Source: Roseomonas sp. (GTDB lineage: Bacteria; Pseudomonadota; Alphaproteobacteria; Acetobacterales; Acetobacteraceae). From it: 64,000 nucleotides of DNA. This document shows positions 54,421-63,334 of the stretch, in pieces. The position numbers and the translations under genes are program-made. The notes under the pieces were generated by a model. That model was not told the DNA's origin. It saw only the letters and a program-made list of their open reading frames with translations, and made no database searches. The stretch lies in the NCBI GenBank assembly GCA_020249775.1, contig JADCFA010000021.1, forward strand, positions 124,001 through 188,000, given 5' to 3'. The number at the start of each line of letters is the position of its first letter. Position 1 is the first letter of the stretch.

Positions 54421-55292
54421 GCGACGCGCCCTGCGCCGATCCCGCCGGCACGATTGGCTTTTTTCTCTGTCAGGCCGGGCAAAGATTGCGCGGTGCGGCA
54501 ATTGAAGCGCCACGGCTGGAAGCGCGCCGCTTGCTCGCGCATGTATTGGGCACAACGGAAGAAGCGCTGCTGCGAGACCCACGCGCAGCGGTGCCGGCCG
54601 ATAAGGCCCAGCATTTCGCCGCCTTGCTGGCGCGGCGCGTGGCGCATGAACCCTTTGCCTATCTGACCGGGCGCGTTGGCTTCTGGACGCTTGATTTGGA
54701 AGTCTCCCCCGCCACGCTCATTCCGCGCGCCGATAGCGAAACGCTCGTGGAGGCAGCGCTGGCAGCCTGCCCGGATAAGGGGGCTGCGTTGCAGGTGCTC
54801 GACCTTGGCACCGGGACCGGGGCTTTATTGCTGGCGGTGCTGAGTGAATTTTCGGCCGCAAACGGGATTGGCATTGACCTCAAGCCCGCAGCGGCGGCGC
54901 TTGCCGCGCGCAATGCGGTACGGCTGGGGTTGGCGGCAAGGGCGTGCTTCCTGGCTGGCGATTGGGCTGCGGCGCTGGCTGGGCGCTTTGATCTGGTGCT
55001 CTGCAACCCGCCCTATATCGAAAGCGCGGCCATCCCTGGGCTGATGCCGGAAGTGGCGCGGCATGAACCGGCCTCGGCGCTTGATGGTGGGGCGGATGGC
55101 TTGGCAGCCTATCGGCGCATTATCGCCGATTTGCCGCGGCTTTTGGCGCCGCGCGGTGTCGCGGTGCTGGAATTGGGGGCGGGCCAGCAGGCGGCGGTGG
55201 AAGCCTTGGGCAGGGCCGCCGGCCTGACGCCGGAAGCCTGCTCAGCCGACCTCGGCGGGGTGCCGCGCGCCCTTGTTCTCCGGGCTGCGTGA
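54417..55292 (+). CDS. prmC: Release factor glutamine methyltransferase
   Basis: The 291-residue enzyme has an N-terminal helical domain and a SAM-binding domain with [13 protein letters not shown] and the NPPY motif (CNPPYIES). It methylates the Gln of the GGQ loop in RF1. The start is a GTG at 54417 within the prfA stop overlap. Confidence 0.93.
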   Translation: MSDAPCADPAGTIGFFLCQAGQRLRGAAIEAPRLEARRLLAHVLGTTEEALLRDPRAAVPADKAQHFAALLARRVAHEPFAYLTGRVGFWTLDLEVSPATLIPRADSETLVEAALAACPDKGAALQVLDLGTGTGALLLAVLSEFSAANGIGIDLKPAAAALAARNAVRLGLAARACFLAGDWAAALAGRFDLVLCNPPYIESAAIPGLMPEVARHEPASALDGGADGLAAYRRIIADLPRLLAPRGVAVLELGAGQQAAVEALGRAAGLTPEACSADLGGVPRALVLRAA

Positions 55293-55511
55293 TTTTGCCC
55301 TTGGCGCGGCGGGGCTGAGGCGCTACAAGGCAAATGCGGTGAAGCGAGGAAGTTCGATTCCCCTCCCTGATCCCGAAAAGCCTTATGGGTGTTGACCCGG
55401 TCCTTTCGGCACCGTTTGGATGCAACAGACTCGGAATTCAGGACGTAACCCAGGGCCTTGGCCCGCTGCGCCCCGGAAATGCCGAATGCGGAATAGCGAA
55501 ACGCGATACAG

Positions 55512-55997
55512 ATGAACATGAAGCGCATGCGCGGCCGGGGCGGTCACCGTCATGGTGGGGGCGGCCAGTTCCGTCATAGTGGCGGGGGTGGCGGCCAGGG
55601 TGGTGGTCAGCCGCTCAATCGCAACCACGTTTTTGACTCGAACGGGCCGGATTTGCGGCTGCGCGGCACGGCGCAACAGCTTTTCGAAAAATACCTCCAG
55701 CTTGGGCGCGATGCGACCAGCGGCGGGGATCGCGTGATGGCGGAAGGCTATTTCCAGCATGCGGAGCATTACTTCCGCATCCTGAACGCGATGAACCAGG
55801 CCGCGATGCAGCATCAGCAGCAATATCAGCAGCGCCGCTATTCGCAGCAGGAAGGCCAGGAAGGGCCTGAGGGCGGTGAGGCTGGCGACCAGCCCGAATA
55901 TCGCGGCGAAGCGCAAACCATCACGCCCGATTTGAATGAAAGCGGCGCGGAAGTGGTTGCCCCCGCACGGCCCGCACCGGCGCCTGAAGCCGCCTAA
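55512..55997 (+). CDS. DUF4167 domain protein
   Basis: The 161-residue protein begins RMRGRGGHRHGGGG, a Gly- and Arg-rich RNA-binding-like tail. The DUF4167 helical part follows (LRGTAQQLFEKYLQLGRDA and EGYFQHAEHYFRI). A Gln- and acid-rich C-terminus completes it. It is encoded after prmC in many alphaproteobacteria. The start at 55512 is preferred to another ATG two codons on. Confidence 0.85.
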   Translation: MNMKRMRGRGGHRHGGGGQFRHSGGGGGQGGGQPLNRNHVFDSNGPDLRLRGTAQQLFEKYLQLGRDATSGGDRVMAEGYFQHAEHYFRILNAMNQAAMQHQQQYQQRRYSQQEGQEGPEGGEAGDQPEYRGEAQTITPDLNESGAEVVAPARPAPAPEAA

Positions 55998-56016
55998 AGC
56001 TCCACTTGAACTGCCG

Positions 56017-56039
56017 CCCGGCGCGCGGCGCCGGGTTTT
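56017..56039 (+). terminator. Terminator after the DUF4167 gene
   Basis: A perfect 8-bp stem (CCCGGCGC with GCGCCGGG) with a GCG loop is followed by TTTT. It ends the lysC-to-DUF4167 run. Confidence 0.75.
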
Positions 56040-56051
56040 GGGGAAAAGATC

Positions 56052-57416
56052 ATGCCCGTGAACCCCGCCGATGGCGCCGTGCTCGGCGCGCTTTATGGCA
56101 CGGATGCCATGCGCGCTGCCTTTGGCGAAGACGCCTATTTGCAGAAGATGCTGGATGTGGAAGCCGCCCTTGCGCGCGCGCAGGCGAGGCTTGGGATCAT
56201 CCCGGCCGAGGCCGCGGCGACCATCACGCGCGTCGCGCGCGCCGAAGCGCTGGACCGCGCCGCCATGGCCGCCGCCACGCGCAATACCGGCTACCCGGTG
56301 GTGGGCCTGGTCAATCAGCTTTCCAAACTGGCCGGGGAAGAAGCCGGGCGCTGGACCCATTGGGGCGCCACCACGCAAGACATCATGGATAGCGCCCTTG
56401 TTTTGCAAATCCGCGATGGCCTTACGCTGATTGAAGCGGATTTGCGCGCGACCATCGCAGGGTTTGCGACGCTGGCGGCAAAGCATCGCGCCACGGTGAT
56501 GGCAGGGCGGACGCATTTGCAGCACGCTTTGTCGGTGACCTTCGGCTATAAGGTCGCGGTTTGGGTCAATCCGCTGATCACGGCTTTGGAAAGGCTGGAA
56601 CAGCTTCGCCCGCGCGTGCTGCGCCTTGGCTTTGGCGGTGCTGCCGGGACATTAGCCTCCTTGGGTGATCAGGGCCTGCCGGTGGCGCGGGAATTGGCGC
56701 AGGAACTTGACCTTATTGAAGCCGATATCCCCTGGCATGTGGCGCGCGATGGTGTCGCGGAAGTGGCCTGCTGGCTTGGCGTGCTTTGCGGCAGCCTTTC
56801 GAAAATCGGCACGGATGTGATGCTGCTGATGCAAACGGAATTGGCGGAAGTCGCCGAACCCCATGTGCCAAAGCGCGGTGGGTCTTCCACCATGCCGCAA
56901 AAGCGCAACCCGATCGCGTGCGAATATATCCTGGCGCAAGCGCGCGGCGTGCATGCGCTGGTGCCGCAAATGCTCTCGGCCATGGCGCATGATCTGGAAC
57001 GCGGCACCGGCCCCTGGCAGGCTGAAGCCTTGGCCTTGCCGCAGGCCTTCCTGCTGACCCATGGCGCCGTGGCGCAGGCGCGGTTTTTGTCCGAAGGGCT
57101 GCAAGTGGATGCGGCGCGCATGCGCGCCAATCTGGACGCAACCCATGGCATGATCATGGGTGAGGCGGTGATGATGCGCCTCGCCCCCATTCTGGGCCGT
57201 GGGGAAGCGCACCATATGGTGAATGACGCCTGTGATGCGGTGCGCGCCGAGGGCATTACGCTCGCCGCCGCCTTGTCACGCATCCCGGCCATTGCGGCGC
57301 GGTTGGATGCGGCTGCGGTCGCAGCCATGACCGATCCGGCAAGCTATCTGGGCAGCGCCCATGCCTTCACGGACCGGGTGATGGCGCGGGCAAAGGCAGC
57401 GCTGGCCGCAAAGTAG
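56052..57416 (+). CDS. Fumarase/aspartase-superfamily lyase, PcaB-like
   Basis: The 454-residue protein belongs to the superfamily containing adenylosuccinate lyase and 3-carboxy-cis,cis-muconate cycloisomerase. It has THWGATTQDIMDSALVL, GRTHLQHA and the signature GGSSTMPQKRNP. Overall it fits PcaB better than PurB: the N-terminal part AVLGALYGTDAMRAAF and the WTHWGATTQDI are PcaB-like. It lies directly before purC, where purB is often found, so the true role is uncertain. No other pca gene is in the window. Confidence 0.75.
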   Translation: MPVNPADGAVLGALYGTDAMRAAFGEDAYLQKMLDVEAALARAQARLGIIPAEAAATITRVARAEALDRAAMAAATRNTGYPVVGLVNQLSKLAGEEAGRWTHWGATTQDIMDSALVLQIRDGLTLIEADLRATIAGFATLAAKHRATVMAGRTHLQHALSVTFGYKVAVWVNPLITALERLEQLRPRVLRLGFGGAAGTLASLGDQGLPVARELAQELDLIEADIPWHVARDGVAEVACWLGVLCGSLSKIGTDVMLLMQTELAEVAEPHVPKRGGSSTMPQKRNPIACEYILAQARGVHALVPQMLSAMAHDLERGTGPWQAEALALPQAFLLTHGAVAQARFLSEGLQVDAARMRANLDATHGMIMGEAVMMRLAPILGRGEAHHMVNDACDAVRAEGITLAAALSRIPAIAARLDAAAVAAMTDPASYLGSAHAFTDRVMARAKAALAAK

Positions 57417-57497
57417 CCCCTTGGGGCGGTGGCTGCTATAGAAGCGAGTCTTCTCGCGCGTCGCCCAAGGCTGCTTGGGCCAAAGGATGACTGACCC

Positions 57498-58262
57498 ATG
57501 GCTCGTCGCCGCCAACTCTATGAAGGTAAAGCCAAAATCCTGTTCGAGGGGCCGGAACCCGGCACCCTGGTGCAGTATTTCAAGGATGATGCCACCGCCT
57601 TTAATGCCAAAAAGAAGGGCACCATTACCGGCAAGGGGGTGCTCAATAATCGCATCAGCGAATATCTGATGATGCGGCTGACGGAAATCGGCATCCCGAC
57701 GCATTTCATCCGCCGGCTCAATATGCGTGAGCAATTGATCCGAGAGGTGGAGATCATCCCGCTCGAAGTTGTGGTGCGCAATGTCGCCGCCGGGTCACTT
57801 TCGCAGCGCCTCGGCATTCCGGAAGGCCAGCGCCTGCCGCGTTCCATCATTGAATACTACTTCAAGAATGATGCGTTGAACGACCCGATGGTGGCGGAAG
57901 AACACATCACCTGCTTCGGTTGGGCTTCGACGCATGATCTGGATGACATGATTGCGCTGACGCTGCGCATCAATGATTTCCTGACCGGGCTTCTGCTTGG
58001 GGTCGGCATTACGCTCGTGGATTTCAAGCTGGAATTCGGCCGGCTTTGGGAAAATGAGGAAATGCGCATCGTGCTGGCCGATGAGATCAGCCCGGATAAT
58101 TGCCGGCTTTGGGATGCCAAGACCGGCGAGAAAATGGACAAGGACCGCTTCCGCCGTGACCTCGGCAAGGTTGAGGAAGGTTATCAGGAAGTGGCGCGTC
58201 GGCTTGGAATCCTTCCCGAAGCTGGTATGCGCGACATGAAGGGGCCGGAGGCAATTCAGTGA
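57498..58262 (+). CDS. purC: SAICAR synthase
   Basis: The 254-residue enzyme has [17 protein letters not shown] early, the ATP-site segment [17 protein letters not shown], and [12 protein letters not shown]. It ligates aspartate to CAIR in purine synthesis. The ATG at 57498 is standard. Overlaps purS by 4 nt. Confidence 0.95.
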   Translation: MARRRQLYEGKAKILFEGPEPGTLVQYFKDDATAFNAKKKGTITGKGVLNNRISEYLMMRLTEIGIPTHFIRRLNMREQLIREVEIIPLEVVVRNVAAGSLSQRLGIPEGQRLPRSIIEYYFKNDALNDPMVAEEHITCFGWASTHDLDDMIALTLRINDFLTGLLLGVGITLVDFKLEFGRLWENEEMRIVLADEISPDNCRLWDAKTGEKMDKDRFRRDLGKVEEGYQEVARRLGILPEAGMRDMKGPEAIQ

Positions 58263-58498
58263 AGGCCCGCGTTTACGTAATGCCCAAGGCGGGCGTTTTG
58301 GACCCTCAGGGCAAGGCTATCGGCCATGCTTTGGAAGGCCTTGGCTTCGGCGGCGTGCATGATGTGCGCGCCGGCAAGGTGATTGAACTGGACCTGGCGG
58401 AGGCCGATCCAGCGCAGGCAAAACAGATCGCCGAGGATATGGCGCGCAAGCTGCTCGCCAATACGGTGATCGAAAGCTTCCGGGTGGAGATCGTCTGA
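58259..58498 (+). CDS. purS: FGAM synthase subunit PurS
   Basis: The 79-residue protein is the small subunit that forms FGAM synthase with PurL and PurQ. It contains [21 protein letters not shown] and [12 protein letters not shown], as in the family. It ends just before the 72-residue membrane protein gene. Confidence 0.93.
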   Translation: MKARVYVMPKAGVLDPQGKAIGHALEGLGFGGVHDVRAGKVIELDLAEADPAQAKQIAEDMARKLLANTVIESFRVEIV

Positions 58499-58499
58499 G

Positions 58500-58718
58500 G
58501 TGGTCAAGGCCAGCCTGATCGCGATGCTGGTGTTGACCGTGCTGATCGCCATGGGCTTGCGTTGGCGCGAACAACGCGTGCCGGTGGTGAAGCACGGCAA
58601 TATGGTGGCGCGCGGCAAGCGGACGATCAATCGCTGGGTGACGGCGGCGGCGCTCGCCGCTTTGGTGACAATGTTGTTCATGGGCGGGCTGCATTGGCTG
58701 CGCCTGATCAGGACCTGA
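58500..58718 (+). CDS. Unknown small membrane protein between purS and purQ
   Basis: The 72-residue protein starts at a GTG at 58500, immediately after purS, and ends 5 nt before purQ. It has two hydrophobic segments (residues 4–18 and 48–68) joined by a basic stretch ([18 protein letters not shown]). I recognise no family. The tight fit in the purine operon suggests it is expressed and perhaps conserved in near relatives. Confidence 0.6.
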   Translation: MVKASLIAMLVLTVLIAMGLRWREQRVPVVKHGNMVARGKRTINRWVTAAALAALVTMLFMGGLHWLRLIRT

Positions 58719-58723
58719 AGGCC

Positions 58724-59422
58724 ATGAAGGCGGCAATCATTGTGTTTCCCGGCACGAACCGCGAGCGCGATATGAGGCTGGCGCTGAAGCGTGCCTCTGG
58801 CCGCGAACCGGCCATGCTGTTTCACCGGGAAGCGGCGCTGCCCAAGGGGCTAGATCTGGTGGTGCTGCCGGGCGGCTTTTCCTATGGCGATTATCTGCGC
58901 TGCGGGGCAATGGCGGCGCAATCGCCCATCATGCGTGCGGTGAAGGATTTTGCCGCCGCTGGTGGGCATGTGCTTGGCGTGTGCAATGGTTTTCAGATCA
59001 TGATCGAAGCCGGGCTTTTGCCAGGTGGGCTGCTGCGCAATGCCACGCTCCGGTTTCTGTCCATGGATTGCCGCTTGCGCGTGGAACGCGCGGGCACAGC
59101 CTTTACCGCGCATTGGCAAAAGGGCGATTGCTTCCGCGCCCCCATGGCGCATGGTGATGGCAATTACTTCGCCGATCACGCAACGCTCGATCGGCTGGAA
59201 GGTGAAGGGCTGGTAGCCTTCCGCTATGTGGATGAGGCGGGCGAAGCCACGGCGGCCGCAAATCGCAATGGCAGCGCGCGCAATATTGCCGGCATTCTTT
59301 CCCCCAATCTCCGCGTCTGCGGGCTGATGCCGCATCCGGAAGATTTGGTCGACCCACTCATGGGCGGCGAGGATGGCCTGCCCATGTTCCAAAGCCTGGC
59401 CGAGCGGCTGGTGGCCGCTTAG
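58724..59422 (+). CDS. purQ: FGAM synthase glutaminase subunit
   Basis: The 232-residue class I glutamine amidotransferase has the nucleophile in [10 protein letters not shown] and the His-Glu pair near the C-terminus (LMPHPEDLV). The segment [11 protein letters not shown] at the start is typical. The ATG at 58724 is chosen as the family start. It supplies ammonia to PurL, which is not in the window. Convergent with the next gene (4-nt overlap). Confidence 0.95.
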   Translation: MKAAIIVFPGTNRERDMRLALKRASGREPAMLFHREAALPKGLDLVVLPGGFSYGDYLRCGAMAAQSPIMRAVKDFAAAGGHVLGVCNGFQIMIEAGLLPGGLLRNATLRFLSMDCRLRVERAGTAFTAHWQKGDCFRAPMAHGDGNYFADHATLDRLEGEGLVAFRYVDEAGEATAAANRNGSARNIAGILSPNLRVCGLMPHPEDLVDPLMGGEDGLPMFQSLAERLVAA

Positions 59423-59796
59423 GCTTCGACCTGCTTAGTGGCGCGGCGCAGCACAGCGCAAAGCCGCGAAAAACTCAGCCAAAAAGCGCCATGTTCCGGT
59501 GCGCGTTCCGGATGATTGCCGAAGGCGGGTTCTCCGCGGCGCAGCAAGGGCAGGCGCGCTTCGAAGCGACCGCGCATATTTTCCAAAAAGGCAGAGCTGG
59601 AGGCCATGTAAAGCTCCAGCATTTCGGCGGCCAATTCCAGCTCCACCCGCGCATTGCCTTCGGTGGTGAAGCGCTTCAGCGCGCGGCTATCTTCGGCTAG
59701 CGCGAGATGAATCCGGTGCAAATCCTGCAGATGGGTTGCAACACGCTGGCGGCATTCGCGGGCAGTCTCATCGGCTGCGGTGCTTGTTGGTTCCAT
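59419..59796 (-). CDS. Conserved hypothetical helical protein
   Basis: The 125-residue protein is mostly helical ([36 protein letters not shown]). No family was recognised. The start at 59796 and the ribosome-binding region GGAGGTCCC are plausible. It ends convergent with purQ, overlapping it by 4 nt. Confidence 0.6.
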   Translation of the reverse strand: MEPTSTAADETARECRQRVATHLQDLHRIHLALAEDSRALKRFTTEGNARVELELAAEMLELYMASSSAFLENMRGRFEARLPLLRRGEPAFGNHPERAPEHGAFWLSFSRLCAVLRRATKQVEA

Positions 59797-59886
59797 TGGG
59801 GACCTCCCAATGAAAGCATAGGTTGGATAGCTTAAATTTTCGTCAAATTACAGAAGGATATTTGCGACACGCTGAAACAATGGCCG

Positions 59887-60184
59887 TCATATCCTGCACA
59901 ACCGGGCGCGCGCTTCTTCCAGCGAACCTGTCGCCGGCGCCAATTGAACCGCATTGCCAAGCCCGGTGGGCGGCATGCCTGAATAGAGGGATTCATACTG
60001 CCCAACTTTAATCAAATGGGTTTCGTGCCAGATACTTACATCACCCCGCGCATTCCGTACCGAGTGATTGAGAGACGCGCGGCATGCCGAAGGCCATCGA
60101 ATACCAATGATGGATTTTCCAGGCTTTGTTGACGCGCTTGCTGGTCAGAAAGTCCGCGAAATCGCCTTCGACGCACGCTGTCAT
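59887..60184 (-). pseudogene. DUF4188-domain (monooxygenase-like) pseudogene
   Basis: Two minus-strand pieces in different frames match the two ends of DUF4188 proteins. The first piece, from ATG 60184, reads EGDFADFLTSKRVNKAWKIH. The second reads GDVSIWHETHLIKVGQYESL and continues to MPPTGLGNA, ending at 59889. Between them the frame shifts near 60050 and an internal part of the domain is missing compared with the usual length of about 150–160 residues. The gene is therefore inactivated. Confidence 0.6.
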
Positions 60185-60243
60185 GCAGGCAGGGATCGCG
60201 CCTGCCAGCGCTTTCCTCGCTCATACATTTGAACCTTCTTTCA

Positions 60244-60837
60244 TTACGATATCAGAGCCATGCGCAGCGCTGCCAGATCTTCAGCGCTGTCAACATCGCG
60301 CTTTGGCGGCAGTAGCGCGACGCGATGACGGCGGAAATTGGCCATAGTATCGGCCAGAGCATGGGGGCCGGACCAGCGCACATGCGCGAAGGGGCGATGC
60401 GGACGCTTGGGGCCAAAGCCCACCAGCCAATAGCCGCCATCCAGCGCCGGTCCAAAGACCGCATCTGCCCGCCCCAGCGCGCGAAACCCAGCAGCGATAT
60501 CAGCGGGGCCAAGCCCCGGAATATCGCTGCCGATCAGAATCGCGCGCGGGAAGGGCGCCAGGGCCTTTTCCATGCGCCGTCCCAGATCGCCAGAAGCCTG
60601 CGCCATGCGTGGCGTACCGGACGGCGCCAGGCGCCCCCAATCCGCCCGCGCCCATGGTGGTGTAACGGCCAGAATCGTGCGCCAACGGCGATCGCGCGCT
60701 ATGGGCCAGGCGGTGGTGGCCAGCATGCGCCGGTAAAAACTTAGGGCGTCGCGCGCGCCAATGCCCGCGGCCAGGCGCCGCTTCACCGCGCCAAGGCGTG
60801 GCGCACGGGCGAAAATGATCACAACGGGTCTGCGCAT
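60244..60837 (-). CDS. TIGR04282-type glycosyltransferase (DUF2064)
   Basis: The 197-residue protein is of the family often annotated as arsenosugar biosynthesis glycosyltransferase. It has VVIIFARAPRLGAVKRRLA at the start, ILIGSDIPGLG and FGPALDGGYWLVGF. The ATG at 60837 is chosen because the longer frame upstream overlaps the next gene. It lies 17 nt downstream of a TIGR04283-type gene. Confidence 0.8.
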   Translation of the reverse strand: MRRPVVIIFARAPRLGAVKRRLAAGIGARDALSFYRRMLATTAWPIARDRRWRTILAVTPPWARADWGRLAPSGTPRMAQASGDLGRRMEKALAPFPRAILIGSDIPGLGPADIAAGFRALGRADAVFGPALDGGYWLVGFGPKRPHRPFAHVRWSGPHALADTMANFRRHRVALLPPKRDVDSAEDLAALRMALIS

Positions 60838-60854
60838 CGTCAAAACAAAGCCGA

Positions 60855-61541
60855 TCAGCCTCGGCGCGCATAGATGCGGGCAATGCGCGTGGGGGAAACC
60901 CCCGCGAACCAAAGCGACAGGCAAAAAAGGTTGCGCACCGAGCGCCCATACCAGCCATCCCGCCGCCATTTCTCGGCCGAGGTGATGAAATCCGCCGGCA
61001 AGGCCAACAGCCGCTTGCGACCAATGCGGCGGATCAGCGCCACATCTTCCATCAGCGGAATCGCCTCATAGCCACCAAGCGCCTGATAGAAATCGCGCTC
61101 AATCAACAGCCCCTGATCGCCATAGGGCAGGCCAAGCCAGCGGCTGCGCCAGGCCACCATGGCCTCCAGGCGCCGCGCCTCGGGTGCCGCATCATCCAGG
61201 GCAAAGCGGAAATAGCCGGCTAGTGTTTGGGTTTCGGGGCGCGCGATGAAAGCCGCCGCCGCATCCTGCCAGCCATGGCCGGGTCGTGTATCGGCGTGCA
61301 GCGCCAAAAGCCAGGGCTGGGTGGAGGCTTCGGCGGCTGCGCGCAGTTGGCTACCCCGGCCACGCTGGGCCGTGATCAGCCGCGCGCCGGAGCTGCGGGC
61401 AATTTCGGGCGTATCATCTGCGCTGCCGCCATCGGCGATGATGATTTCGGCCACCTTACCGCGTAACCCCGCGAGCGTCGCCGGCAGGCTCGCGGCGGCG
61501 TTCAGCGTCGGGATCAGGGCGGAGATGGGCAGGGGGTACAT
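60855..61541 (-). CDS. TIGR04283-type family 2 glycosyltransferase
   Basis: The 228-residue GT-A glycosyltransferase has SALIPTLNAAASLPATLA, IIADGGSADDTPEIA and GDQGLLIERDFYQALGGY. It forms a pair with the following TIGR04282-type gene. The pair is common in phototrophs and their relatives. The true acceptor is uncertain and arsenosugar roles are not proven. Confidence 0.8.
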   Translation of the reverse strand: MYPLPISALIPTLNAAASLPATLAGLRGKVAEIIIADGGSADDTPEIARSSGARLITAQRGRGSQLRAAAEASTQPWLLALHADTRPGHGWQDAAAAFIARPETQTLAGYFRFALDDAAPEARRLEAMVAWRSRWLGLPYGDQGLLIERDFYQALGGYEAIPLMEDVALIRRIGRKRLLALPADFITSAEKWRRDGWYGRSVRNLFCLSLWFAGVSPTRIARIYARRG

Positions 61542-61646
61542 TTCTCGTAAAACACCTCTTGATCAATGATCCGCCGGCTCGATTTTTCTACACTGACTCT
61601 GTGCGGTAAGGCCGGTAGGTTGATAATTTCAGACGCAAGCCATCTG

Positions 61647-61985
61647 TCATAAAGCGCAGTATTGCACTAGAATTCGTCGGCTGGGATAGAGATCAGCAAG
61701 GGTACAACCGATCTGAAAGCGGGTCCTGTTCCTTGCCAAGCCGCGATAGCGCAGAGTGGTAAAAGCGAAGACCCGTTTGGTGATCAGCAGCCGATGCTCT
61801 CCTTTCGCAGGCATACGCGATGTCACGGCGTTCTTCGCGCAGCCCTTATCCCGCAGAACCACCAATTACCCTTCCAGGTCTGTCGCATTTCGGGGGCGCG
61901 TTCACCCTTCTCGTTCGTGTCAGCTGATGGCGCGGAAGTCAGCATTGCATCCATGACAGCCCCTGTATTTGGCCTCCGGTGCCGC
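61647..61985 (-). pseudogene. IS5-family transposase remnant
   Basis: Two minus-strand pieces in different frames match IS5-type transposases. One has ERAPEMRQTWKGNWWF (family RDPEMHQTKKGNQWYF). The second, 61647–61865, has EHRLLITKRVFAFTTLRYRG and then LARNRTR (family R-YRGLAKN). Most of the catalytic core between them is missing. No terminal inverted repeats were recognised. The upper end is approximate. Confidence 0.6.
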
Positions 61986-62068
61986 AAACATTGGGACATG
62001 TGTTTTTTCTATTCGTCACACCTCAAGGATATTTGGCGCCAAAACGATTTGACCGTTCCATCAAAGCC

Positions 62069-62881
62069 CTAAGCCGCCCGCCAAACCACCGGAAACACCT
62101 CACTATCCATCGCCGCACCATGTGCCGGCGCATTCGCCGGCGCGGGCGGGCTTTCTATCCCCTTGCGGCGCGTGAACACCGCATCATCACCCGTCCAACG
62201 CGCTGAAACCGCACGGCGCCGCAGCTTCCCGCTGCGATTGCCCGGCGCGCCATGCAACGTCAGCCCATGGAAGGCCACGCAATCGCCAGGCTGCAAATCC
62301 CAGCCCAGCAAGGTGTAGTCGCCACGATTCCCCTCCACATCCGGCACTGGCAGAAAGCGCGGATCATCGGAAGGATGGTCAGCGCTATCGGCAAAGCGCT
62401 TCGGCTTGAACCATTCATTGCGGCGATGCGACCCCGCGACATATTCAACGCCATTCTCCCGCGCCACAGGATCAAGCGGAATCCAGAGCGAACACACCTG
62501 CCAGCCCTCCACCGTCCAATAGGGCTGGTCATTATGCCAAGGTGTCGGTTCTTCCGTGCCCGGTTCCTTCACCAGAACATGTTCATGAAACAGATTGACC
62601 TTACCGCTTTGCATCAGCGCGCCGGCAATGGCGGCGGCGGGGGAATGGCGCAAGAACGCCTCATATTCCGCAATGCGCTGCCAGGAACAGTAATCGCCGA
62701 AGAACATGCCTGGCTTGCCTTCCGGCGTATAGCGTTTGCCGAAGGGGCCGGGCTCCCGCAGATTGCGCTCCACACCGGCGGCGAGCAGCTCAACCCAATG
62801 CGGCGCGAAGGCGCCACGGATCACCACCGCGCCATCACGATCATAATCGGCGATGATCTGGGGATCGAGGATTTGGGGCAT
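62069..62881 (-). CDS. Phytanoyl-CoA dioxygenase (PhyH) family protein
   Basis: The 270-residue iron- and 2-oxoglutarate-dependent dioxygenase has VIRGAFAPHWVELL early, the iron-binding HNDQPYW and, later, FHGLTLHGAPGNRSG. This is the PhyH layout. It hydroxylates an unknown substrate. It lies upstream of a stretch with an IS remnant. Confidence 0.85.
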   Translation of the reverse strand: MPQILDPQIIADYDRDGAVVIRGAFAPHWVELLAAGVERNLREPGPFGKRYTPEGKPGMFFGDYCSWQRIAEYEAFLRHSPAAAIAGALMQSGKVNLFHEHVLVKEPGTEEPTPWHNDQPYWTVEGWQVCSLWIPLDPVARENGVEYVAGSHRRNEWFKPKRFADSADHPSDDPRFLPVPDVEGNRGDYTLLGWDLQPGDCVAFHGLTLHGAPGNRSGKLRRRAVSARWTGDDAVFTRRKGIESPPAPANAPAHGAAMDSEVFPVVWRAA

Positions 62882-62908
62882 CGCGTTTCTCCTGACGTTG
62901 AAACGACC

Positions 62909-63334
62909 TTAACGGGCCAAACCCGCGCGCGCAAAGCGGCGGACGAAGTCCTCCTGCGCCGGAGTCTCGATCGCCTCCGCATTGTAGGCTGTGCGCAGCC
63001 AGGCAACCGGGTCGCCCTCCACCGCGCCGGCCAGGATGGCAAGGCAAGCCATGGCCGTGCCGGTGCGCCCAAGCCCGGCCTTGCAGCCGATGTGAAAGGC
63101 GCCATCGGGGGCGGCGCGCATCGCGGCCAGCATTTGCGTCAATACCGTGCGCAAAGCGGCTTCATCGGGCAGGCCGAAATCCGGCACATCAAGCTGCCAT
63201 TCAGCTTCCGCAACACGTTCGGCGCGCGCTTCCAGGCATAGACCGCGCGCACCGTCCGGCATGGCGTCAAATGGCCCGCCCGAGATGCTGATGCGCTGCC
63301 CCCCCAGGGGCAATACAAGCCGCCCGCGCAGCAT
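62909..63334 (-). CDS. Protein-tyrosine/dual-specificity phosphatase-like
   Basis: The 141-residue protein has the phosphatase loop HIGCKAGLGRTGT with Cys84 and Arg90 (CX5R). Asp50 (LDVPDFG) is the likely general acid. The length fits a compact dual-specificity phosphatase. It follows pssA with a 1-nt overlap on the same strand, so it is probably co-transcribed. Confidence 0.75.
   Translation of the reverse strand: MLRGRLVLPLGGQRISISGGPFDAMPDGARGLCLEARAERVAEAEWQLDVPDFGLPDEAALRTVLTQMLAAMRAAPDGAFHIGCKAGLGRTGTAMACLAILAGAVEGDPVAWLRTAYNAEAIETPAQEDFVRRFARAGLAR

Noticed and set aside
55293-55511. Possible tRNA or structured RNA before the DUF4167 gene (TTCGATT segment near 55350)
   Set aside because: The T-loop-like heptamer is not flanked by a pairing T stem, and no acceptor or anticodon arms could be drawn.
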